This document shows, in pieces, positions 55,211-64,000 of a DNA stretch of 64,000 nt (position 1 is the stretch's first letter; every line of letters begins with the position of its first letter). This DNA is from Narthecium ossifragum. Taxonomy: Eukaryota; Streptophyta; Magnoliopsida; Dioscoreales; Nartheciaceae. The stretch spans positions 20,006,248 to 20,070,247 of the forward strand of contig OY986974.1 in NCBI GenBank assembly GCA_963920575.1. Direction: 5' to 3'. Both the position numbers and the translations under genes were made by a program. The notes beneath the pieces were generated by a model. The model did no database searches, was not told where the DNA came from, and saw only the letters and a program-made list of their open reading frames with translations.

Positions 55211-55540
55211 GTCATGTACCCGGGTCTCACATGTCTAATCTAATAGACATGTAGTTAAGTTATTACTTGGGTTTTGAATGCTGGTCTACAAGTCCTCTGT
55301 CTGAAGAAAGATTTTGAACTTCTACTATCTATGGTTTGAAAAAGCTGCGCACGCAATAACATATTTGGACATGAATTTCTTGCTTTATGTAGACGCTTTA
55401 GTTATCTATTTTTTTTTGTTATTAATTATACATAATTCTCTTAATTAAGTCAATAATATTTTTTAGAGTTAAAATTAAGCATAAACCAAGAGAAGTCTAG
55501 AACACCATTAGAAAGCTAGCTATATGTAATCATGTATAAG

Positions 55541-56580
55541 ATTATGGGGGATTTGGCGAGGGCCCCATAACAACTATCTAATATGCCAATAAGCCCAACG
55601 ATATTTTCTTGGGGCATTAAACCCAATTCACATGAAAAAGACGACACTGCCCTTTTTCCCAAAAAAATTTCTATTTTTTTAGATTTTTTCTATTTTTTCT
55701 CTTATTTCTCCTCGCTGGCTCGCCCGCATCTCTACCTCAGCTCACCAGTGAGCCGAGACTTCGTCACGACTTCGCCTCGGCTGCGTCGGCTCAACCCCAA
55801 GTCGACGCTACCTCCACCCCTCGCCGCAGCTACAACCATCCCCTTCCCTCCAAACCACCACCGCAGCCACCACCATCACCCCCGCCTTCTTCCAACCCCC
55901 TCCAACCCTATTTCATTCTTTCCTGCCGCCAGCTAACACCACCCAAACCAGCCAACGCCGTTCTCCACCCGATCAACCGCCTCACACCTCCCCACGCACC
56001 CAAAACCCCTCAAGGAACCCAAAAAGTCATCTCGAAGTTCCCTCGACCCTCTCCCGAGCTAATAAAGCTCAATATAACAAGATCCCAACTCCGACGATCC
56101 TCCACCACGCCGATCGCCGCCTTTCCACCATCTGCTGGCCTCATTTCGTCAATCAGACCTCACAAATGGGATCCTTCGCCTTCCACGACTCCTTCCCCAG
56201 CAACGTCGGCCCCGGTGTCGACGTTTCACCATCGATCGCGCTCCGGCAAGCCCTTAGCCGCCAGATTGGACCTTTCTTCTTCTTCTCCAAGGAGATGAGA
56301 GTTTGGTTGGAGTTGCTAGCTGTCGGCGAGGTTGTTGGAGTTGGCTGCCGGAGATGGGGTGATTCATCGGAGATGGTTGGATGGACAGCGAGGGCGGCGA
56401 CTGATGGAAGGGTATTTTGGTCACAAATATTTTAGAAATGGATCCTAACCTCCATTATATGGACCTAATGCTTTAGAAAATATGAATATTCGGACCTAAT
56501 GCCTTAAGAAAATAATCATGGACTATACGTTGATTAATTACCAAATTTTGGACCTATCGCCAAATAACCATAAGATTTTT
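55541..56580. mobile_element. Putative MULE-like element with GC-rich interior
   Basis: The ends resemble an inverted repeat: TTATGGGGGATTTGGCGAGG at about 55541 and, from the reverse strand at about 56575, TTATGGTTATTTGGCGATAGG, followed on both sides by ATTTTCTT-GGCATTA-type sequence. The AT-rich ends enclose a GC-rich interior (55720-56400) with a CT-rich leader and open frames on the plus strand (55583-55936 and 56166-56435) that I cannot assign. This plan recalls elements that capture host gene fragments. No exact target duplication was found. Confidence 0.4.
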
Positions 56581-56982
56581 TTCTATGACTGTTAGAATGC
56601 AGCAGGATTTAAGCAGGTTTTCCTTATGTTATTTTTGGATTTCCTGGTTCAATTAGAACAGTTATGTTCTAATGTGATTTTCGAGCGGTATGTGCATGAT
56701 ATGAGTTGGTGTTTTGAATGCATCATGAGAAGCTAAGAAGGTAAAAACATAATAAGGCCACATAAAAAACACATGCCTGAGAAAAACAGATATGATTCAA
56801 AGTCCCCAGTGCAGTGTTCTAAGAATTGATGGGCATGGCAATGGATCAACTGAAGTCGATAAACAAAACTAGGATAAGCTTCTCACAGCCATAGCTAAAC
56901 CAAATAGATCGACTTTTTAACTCACTTTCGACAAATTAGCAAACAAAAAGGACAACATCCATAAGAAATCAAATTGGCTCAC

Positions 56983-57926
56983 CTGCCCAACTCCTGCAAC
57001 AAGGAAACGTCCAGACTTTGTAAAAGCCAAGGAATTTACGTAGCCAACCTATGTTTCATTGGAGAAACCAAAAATGTCACATTACTCATATCCAATTATT
57101 TAATTAGAACAGAAAAGGAGAAAACAACCTCATGGTAATAAAACAGTCAGTAGGCATTTATGGCAAATTAGTACATCTCTACACCGTGAAAGCTCGAGTG
57201 TTTTAAGATGTGAATAGAAGATGTAGATATGAAGCCCATCACAAATAACTGAAACTTTCTCAGATGGCTACAAACTATATAATCAAAATGTAAACACTAC
57301 TTCTGACAGGTAGCTTAGTACCAGGAAACAATCGAATAAAGGCAGGATGCCTTTATCATCACTGTCAATGGCCCACAGACGAACTAGACCATTAACAGCT
57401 CCAGATGCAGCAAGATCACTGCCTCTGCATACAGCAACGGAACTAATCCATGAATGTGCAAGCGAACGAATAACCATTTTCTGGAAGACAAAAAAAGTAA
57501 AATTACAAGTTTACACAAGCAGAGAAAAAGAGATTACTTTCATTTCAATATACAGAATAAGATAGATTAGTTACATGACAAGGTCATAAGATTAGAAATT
57601 ATTCATTGCTCAACATGTATTGGAATGTTCATACAACTGTCTCGCTAAATATTCAGTTGATCTATCCAGAAACAGAAATGGCAAATGTTACCTTCTCTAC
57701 GACCATCATGCATCCCTTCCTTATTGTCTTTGCAGGAATGATCATTCGGCGATGATATTGGAGCATGAGCATTTCTCATGATATGAGTAGGCTTCTTACG
57801 CTTTTTGCTCCAAAGCTCAATACTACCATCATCTGAGCCAGATAAGAATTCACTATCACTGATAAAACAGCTACATTCTAAATATGTCACAGGAGCTCGG
57901 AAAACTAGCTGTGATTCATCCGGAAC
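56983..57926 (-). CDS. RRP9: U3 snoRNP WD40 protein (RRP9/YAO type), three internal exons
   Basis: RRP9/U3-55K binds the U3 snoRNA in the nucleolus and acts in early 18S rRNA processing. Exons on the reverse strand: 57926-57692 ([44 protein letters not shown]), 57480-57322 ([31 protein letters not shown]) and 57048-56983 ([17 protein letters not shown]). These are the late WD repeats. The last exon expected after GVGQ is not seen below 56983, and the N-terminal exons must lie beyond the copia element or the window. Exon 57926-57692 leaves one base over, but the next exon opens in phase 0, so the join is out of frame unless another exon or donor is used. Confidence 0.72.
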
Positions 57927-58217
57927 CTACAGCATAGGTAGGAAAGAGTTCGTTATTTGCACTGATGTAAGAAAGACATGGAACTCTTCTACCAAGAGTC
58001 ATATACATAAACAAGGGCAAAGACAACTAGATTTGCAACATAAGCCAGCCTCACTTTACAACATAGCCGTCCCTCAGCAGAATGTAACAACTTGGTTTTA
58101 TAGTGACGGAATCATATAATAGTAGTAGTTTAGCTTTAGAGATGATCGGTAGGACTCAATGGGACAGCTTCATCGTTGAAATCCTATCCAATTTTGAATA
58201 AATTGGGGTTTTTTATT
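57927..58217. other. Upstream intron or flank of the RRP9-like gene
   Basis: No exon recognised. Leads into the copia LTR at 58218. Confidence 0.4.
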
Positions 58218-58758
58218 TGTTAAAAATTAGTGCTAAACTTGCTCTTAACATGCTATGTTATCTAATAGGTTTCATAACTTATTAGGGGCATTTTGGGAAT
58301 AGTATATTATGTTATATGTAGTGGTATGTTAGAGGGTTTAAGTAGGTGATGAGAAGTTTGCTCTTGGGTAAGAGACTTCTCTATTTTGCCTCTAGGTTGT
58401 TTCTTTTTATTTTTGGTGTCAAGAGCAAGAGAAGGGAAGAGGGAGTAGTTCAAGCTTGTTGGAGATCTTCTAGGAAAGAGGTGGGTGGCCTCTCTTCCTA
58501 CCCTCTTCATCTCTTGTAAACTTTCATCGGGTATTATTTGAAGAGCTTATTAGTTGGTTCTTCAAATTGGTGTTTTCCCTTGTCAACTCTTGGTGAATCT
58601 ATGCATTGAAGTTGTTTGGGTATCTATTTGTGAGTTTGGTATTCTCCGTTCTTGTTTCTAGTTGATGGTGTGCGATCCTTGGCGTGTATGAGACCTTGGA
58701 TTTCTACACTTGGAGAATAGGAGGTGCTCGGAGTAAGAGGCCGCCGGATTTCTCTACA
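58218..58758 (+). repeat. Left LTR of copia C
   Basis: TGTTAAAAATTAGTGC to GGATTTCTCTACA. Followed directly by TGGTATCAGAGC. Confidence 0.95.
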
Positions 58759-58770
58759 TGGTATCAGAGC
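58759..58770 (+). other. Primer binding site, tRNA-Met (copia C)
   Basis: TGGTATCAGAGC with no spacer after the left LTR. Confidence 0.93.
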
Positions 58771-58836
58771 TACAAGGGTTCTTTGTAGTGGGTTGAGATC
58801 CTACATCCTTGAGAAGCAAGGGGGAGGTGTTCCAAG

Positions 58837-61800
58837 TTGTGCACACAAGGTGTTTGTTGTTTGTTCTCTATGATGGATGCAAGTGGAGGCTTCAACCATC
58901 TTGGGATTGAGAGGCTCACAAGTTCTAACTATCAAGTATGGAAGTCATGCATGGAGGCATACCTTCAAGGGCAAGAGTTATGGGAGACGGTGAATGGCTA
59001 TGACACCAAAATGCCGACATCGGACAATGAAGAAGATGACTATGAAGAGCGAAGAAGAAGATGGCTTGCTAGAAGCGGCAAGGCGATGTTTGTGTTGAGG
59101 ACATCTATCCATCGAGATTTGTTTGAGCATATTAGAGAGGCCAAGACCCCAAAGGAAGTTTGGGATATTTTTGAGAAGTTGTTCACCAAGAAGAATGAGG
59201 CTCGATTGCAATTTTTGGAGAATGAGTTGGCTACCACAACTCAAGGAAGCATGAGTATTTCGGAGTACTTCTTGAAGGTGAAGAACTTATGTGCCGAGAT
59301 TTCTAGTTTGGATCCTAATGAGCCAATTAGTGAAGCAAAGTTGAAGAGGTACCTTATTCGGGGGCTTCGAAAAGAATATCATCTCTTTGTCTCATCACTA
59401 CAAGGTTGGGCTACACAACCTAGTTTGGTGGAGTTTGAGAATTTGCTTGGCAATCATGAGGCATTGGCGAAGCAAATGGCGGAGTGTTCAATCTCCGGTA
59501 GAGATGCTAGTGAAGATGCTTTGTTTTCTAAAGGCAAGAAGGGAGATCCAAAAAGAGGCAAGAACAATGCCAAAGCACATGAAGGTGAAGGCTCAAGTAG
59601 TGGAAATGAAGCTTCAAGAAGAAAGAATGTGAAATGCTTCTGATGTGGTAAGATGGGGCATATGAAGAGAGATTGCCGGGTGAAGCTCAAAGAAGGTTTT
59701 GTTGGCTCTAAGGAATCGGATAAGAAGCAAGAGAAAGATTGGGGCTCTTGTTTTGTGTCGGATGGTACCTTAGAAAGTCGCCCTTCAAGTGTTCGAGCTT
59801 TGGCAAGTATCAACTATGAAGATGATTGGATAGTAGATTCGGGTTGCTCTCATCATTTGACCGGTGACAAGTCAAAGTTTCATGAGTTTGTGCATTATGG
59901 TGGAAATGATGCAATTGTCACGGCGGACAACACAGTTCATCCGGTGGTGAATGAAGGTGTTGTAAAGATGGAGGACGGAGTCACTTTGAAGAGCGTTTTT
60001 CATGTGCCGGGTATGACTAAAAACCTTGTCTCCGTTTCCTAAGTAGCGGATGCCGGAAATTATATCTTATTTGGGCCTCATGATGTGAAGATCATGCGGA
60101 ATGTTAGAAGCTTGGATGCCGATGTTGTTCATAGTGGAAAGCGAGTAAAGTCACTTTATGTGCTATCGGCCGGTTCCTCTTATGTTGAGAAGACTAGCAA
60201 GAATGATAGTGCTAGTTTATGGCATGCAAGACTAGCACATGTGGGTCTTGACAAAATGAAGCATATCTTCTCAAAGAAGTTGGTTAATGGCATACCCAAC
60301 ATTGATGAAGTCAAGGTGGGTAGTTTATGTGAAGGTTGTCAACTTGGAAAATTTCATCGCCTACCATTTGAAGACTCTATGTCAAGATGCAAGAAGCCAC
60401 TTGATCTCATTCACACCGATCTCTTAGTGTCAAGGAGTGCTCTAAGTCTTTCCGGTTGTGGTTATATGATTCTCTTCGTTGATGATTACTCAAGGTTTTC
60501 TTGGGTGTATTTTCTTAAAGAAAAGTCCGAAGCTTTCTCCAAGTTCAAGCTTTTCAAAGAGAAGATGGAAGGAGAATGGAGAAGAAGAATCAAGTGCTTG
60601 CGAAGTGATGGAGGTGGTGAATACATCTCAAGGGAGTTTGAAAATTTTTGTAAACAACATGGGATCCGGAGGCAAATGACTTGTGCTCATACTTCACAAC
60701 AAAATGGCGTGGCGGAGCGCAAGTTGCGGCACCTTTCCGAAGCATGCCGGTGTTGGCTTTATTCCAAGAACTTGCCGAAGGAGTTATGGGTGGAGGCTAT
60801 GATGTGCGCATCTCATGTCATCAACCGAACGCCATTGGGCTCATGTAGTATGAAATCTCCTTTTGAGTTGCTATATAAGTTGAAGCCTTTTATTAGCTAT
60901 TTTCGTGTATTTGGTTCTATTTGCTATGTTCATGTGCTGGATGCAAAGAGAACCAAGTTTGATGCTAAGGCGGAGAAGTGTGTTTTCATTGGCTATGATC
61001 CTCACAAGAAGGGTTGGAAGTGTATGAATCCGAAGACTCACAAGTTTATTACTTCTAGAGATGTGGTGTTTGATGAAATGTCTTCATACTATGATCGGCC
61101 GGTGATTGTGCCAAATGAAGCTCCATCAAGCCCTCATGTTGAAGCAAGTTTTGAGAGGTCTTCCTCAACATCATTATCTTCCGGTGCACCAAACTCATCA
61201 AGCTCTTCTTCGTCATTGGAGATGAGTGGAAGGGGGAGTTTGGGTTCTTCCATTGAGAGTTCAAGTCCAACACATGAGGTAGAGGAACAACCAAGGAGAT
61301 CCACAAGAGAGCAAAAGAAGAATCCAAGGTACTTTGGTCCGGAATGGAATTCGGGTGCTAACTTGGTAGATGTGGTTTCATGTTTCTTTGCCGGTCCTAT
61401 AGATGTGGATGAGCCCTCATGTTATGATGAAGCCAAAGGTGTTCATGAATGGGAGAAAGCAATGGAAGAAGAAGTCCGTGCACTCAATCAAAATGAAACT
61501 TGGGATTTGGTTCCAAAGCCAAATGAGGTTGAGCCGGTTTCATGTAAGTGGGTGTACAAGATAAAGAGAAAGGCCGATGGATCCGTGGATAGTTACAAGG
61601 CAACGTTGGTGGCTCGTGGGTTCACTCAACAACATGGAGTGGATTATGAAGAGACATTTAGTCCAGTAGCCAAGATGACATCGGTTCGGGTTCTCATTTC
61701 TTTGGCGGCTTGCAAGGGATGGAAAATGTGGCAACTTGATGTCAAAAATACCTTCTTATATGGTGAGGTGGATCGAGAAATCTTCATGAGCCAACCGCCG

Positions 61801-62967
61801 GGTTTCTTGTCAAAATCTTTTCCCAATCATGTGTGCTGATTGAAGAAGGCGATTTATGGCCTCAAGCAAGCACCTAGAGCTTGGTATGGTAAGATTGCTC
61901 AATATCTTATCTTTTATGGATTTCTTGTCTCTAATTCCGATCCGAGTATGTTTGTGAAGAAGCATGATGGTATGCATGTCATTGTATTGCTCTATGTGGA
62001 TGACATGATAGTTACCGGAGATAATGCTAAAGAGATTAGTAAGCTTCGAGATGAGCTTGCTATTCGGTTTGAGATGAAGAACTTGGGTGAGCTAAGTCTC
62101 TTTCTTGGGTAGAAGGTGGAAAATGGGGTTGATGGTATATTTCTTTCTCAAAGGCATTATGCATCTAAGCTTGTTGAGAAGTTTGGCTTGAAGGAAAGCA
62201 AGCAATGCTCTACTCCTATGGATGCAAATATCAAGCTACGAAAAGGTGAAGGCAAGGTTCTTGAAGATCCAAGGCTTTTTCGTACTCTTGTTGGAAGTTT
62301 GCTCTATCTTACCATCACAAGGCCGGATATTTCTTTTGCCGTTGGTGTTGTAAGTCGTTACATGCAAACACCAATGAAGACTCATTTAGATGCCGCCAAG
62401 AGGATTCTTAGATTTGTCAACTCCTCTCTTGATATTGGTCTTCTTTACAAGAAGGATGCAAGTTGTGAACTTGTAGGTTTCACCGACGCGGATTGGGCGG
62501 GTGATTTTGATGAGAGGAAGTCGACATCGGGCTATGTTTTTGGCTTGGGTTCCGCATATGTATCATGGTGTAGCAAGAAGCAAGATACAGTGGCTCTTTC
62601 TAGCACCAAAGCGGAGTACAAAGCGGCGACTCTTGTGGCACAAGAATGTACATGGTTGCGGACTTTGATTGGTGATGTTTTGAAGCATGTGGACTATCCG
62701 GTGAAGGTTAGTTGTGACAATCAAAGTGCAATTAAGTTGGCGGCAAATCCGGTGTTTCATGCAAGAACAAAGCATATTGAAGTTGAACACCACTACATTC
62801 GGGAGAAGGTGTTTCATGAAGAAATCGAGCTAGTGGAAGTAAGGTCTCAAGACAACTTGGCGGACATCTTCACCAAGGCTCTTCCAAAGGCGAGGTTTCA
62901 AGAACTTCAAGCAAAGCTCGGTTTGGTAGCTCGCAAGTTTGCACTAAGGGGGAGTGTTAAAAATTAG
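58837..62967 (+). pseudogene. Copia C gag-pol in one frame with four stop codons
   Basis: One frame of 1,377 codons without any frameshift. The first likely start is ATG 58837 or 58873 (MDASGGFNHLGIERLTS). Order: gag (58837-59640), zinc knuckle (59635-59680, CGKMGHMKRDC), aspartic protease (DWIVDSGCSHHLTGD, about 59825), integrase with HHCC finger (HARLAHVGL, about 60225) and DDE core (HTDLLVSRS, VDDYSRFSWVYF, NGVAERK), reverse transcriptase (CKWVYKIKRKADGS, about 61540; YVDDMIVTGD, about 61995) and RNase H ([27 protein letters not shown]). Stops are TGA 59641, TAA 60040, TGA 61837 and TAG 62110. Integrase before reverse transcriptase confirms copia. The stops make this copy non-autonomous. 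Confidence 0.95.
62946..62954 (+). other. Polypurine tract of copia C
   Basis: AAGGGGGAG immediately before the right LTR start TGTTAAAA at 62955. It overlaps the end of the gag-pol frame. Confidence 0.85.
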
Positions 62968-63495
62968 TGCTAAACTTGCTCTTAACATGCTATGTTATCT
63001 AATAGGTTTCATAACTTATTAAGGGCATTTTGGGAATAGTATGTTATGTTATATGTAGTGGTATGTTAGAGGGTTTAAGTAGGTGATGAGAAGTTTGCTC
63101 TTTGGTAAGAGACTTCTCTATTTTGCCTCTAGGTTGTTTCTTCTTATTTTTGGTGTCAAGAGCAAGAGAAGGGAAGAGGGAGTAGTTCAAGCTTGTTGGA
63201 GATCTTCTAGGAAAGAGGTGGGTGGCCTCTCTTCCTACCCTCTTCATCTCTTGTAAACTTTCATCGGGTATTATTTGAAGAGCTTATTAGTTGGTTCTTC
63301 AAATTGGTGTTTTTCTTTGTCAACTCTTGGTGAATCTATGCATTGAAGTTGTTTGGGTATCTATTTGTGAGTTTGGTATTCTCCGTTCTTGTTTCTAGTT
63401 GGTGGTGTGTGATCCTTGGCGTGTATGAGATCTTGGGTTTCTACACTTGGAGAATAGGAGGTGCTCGGAGTAAGAGGCCGCCGGATTTCTCTACA
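62955..63495 (+). repeat. Right LTR of copia C
   Basis: 541 bp, the same length as the left LTR, about ten substitutions by eye and no indel. Confidence 0.95.
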
Positions 63496-64000
63496 TTTTT
63501 CGCATCTTTCTAGCAAAAAGGAGCAAGAGCTCACGGATTTCATCTACTAGAGATCGACACACTAGGGTTGATCAGGAAAATCTCCTCTTAAAGATATACG
63601 TGTTGATTTTTGCACTCTACCTAGCAAACTGATATGTAGCTAAAACTTAACATTATGGTTCATCTGCGCGTGTCGAATTTCTTTGCTCCCTGAAACAATT
63701 TGTGGTACCAATACAACTGGTTCGAAATCTTTAATCAGCAGTTTGGCAGTCATCCTACTGTTCAAGATGAAGGGTGAATTTACGGTTAGTGGGAGCGCAC
63801 AATAATTTTGTGATTGTTCAAAGTAACTCTGGTACTCTTGTAAAGCACAACTCCAATATTTCGAAAGTGTTATAAATGTATCAAGGAAATAGGTACTCTC
63901 CTATTCTCTTGCTTACTTCTAACTAGTACTTCATGCTAATTGCAAGTGGATGAAAGGAGAAGAAGAAGGGATATGAGAAGAGGAACTCTAACTATAGCAA
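63496..64000. other. Right flank of copia C, no gene identified
   Basis: AT-rich. A reverse-strand stretch near 63780-63650 (TAKLLIKDFEPVVLVPQIVS) has coding character but I cannot place it in RRP9 or any other family. Confidence 0.35.

Larger units (their letters stand above)
58218..63495 (+). mobile_element. Copia element C, structurally complete
   Basis: Two LTRs of exactly 541 bp (58218-58758 and 62955-63495), a tRNA-Met primer site immediately after the left one, a single gag-pol frame and a polypurine tract (62946-62954). I count about ten LTR differences by eye (roughly 98% identity), so it is young. Flanking pentamers are TTATT on the left and TTTTT on the right, a likely target duplication with one change. 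Confidence 0.95.

Noticed and set aside
58307..58510. Reverse-strand ORF repeated at 63044-63247
   Set aside because: Both are antisense readings of the copia C LTR leader.

Overview
This is plant nuclear DNA, probably from a monocot; the monocot call is an inference from general gene character and is not proven. The evidence for a plant is nested Ty3 (Athila, Tekay/Del-like) and Ty1 LTR retrotransposons with standard plant tRNA primer sites, a 5S-bearing TRIM of the Cassandra type, hAT, MULE and PIF/Harbinger remnants, and spliced host genes. A 200-base run of N (48758-48957) marks an assembly gap.

Positions 1-27373 are a retrotransposon nest built into a degenerate subtilase locus. An Athila-type element (window edge to 11119) carries gag-protease and an accessory ORF but no reverse transcriptase, RNase H or integrase. 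It ends in the LTR of another Ty3 element, which interrupts a reverse-strand Ty3 element (11737-14256). A reverse-strand subtilase remnant follows (14465-15060). A forward-strand subtilase pseudogene is then split into three pieces (15751-15967, 18709-19169, 27374-27610). The first break is a gag-only copia element with target duplication AATAG. The second is a second Athila-type element whose LTR hosts a Tekay-like element (20749-25747, target duplication CACCA) and whose 3' part is replaced by the end of another copia element.

Positions 27374-38227 are gene-poor. They hold an inverted pair of small genes of unknown family, sharing a promoter region and carrying a DLNLP repressor-like motif, and a Cassandra LTR interrupted by an 837-bp hAT-like element with a perfect 8-bp target duplication.

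Positions 38228-51045 (reverse strand) are a nine-exon gene for an organellar RsmI-type 16S rRNA 2'-O-ribose methyltransferase. All splice phases close to a 347-residue protein. Its introns contain two solo LTRs, a Ty3 gag remnant and the gap. A cluster of foldback repeats abuts its first exon.

Positions 51137-57000 are mixed: foldback repeats, a Harbinger remnant beside a small RNase H1 N-domain membrane protein, a broken third copy of the unknown gene, a palindromic 5S-TRIM cluster, a tRNA-like SINE-like repeat and a GC-rich MULE-like element. Positions 56983-57926 carry three exons of a U3 snoRNP WD40 protein (RRP9/YAO type) on the reverse strand. A young copia element (58218-63495, equal 541-bp LTRs) lies upstream of them.

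The most unusual signal is a shared cis-architecture. Palindromes built on ATCGAT occur in pairs 20-22 bp apart, repeated mostly every 63-72 bp, just upstream of the TATA box in three unrelated LTR families. A similar paired array lies inside one element, directly upstream of its accessory ORF.
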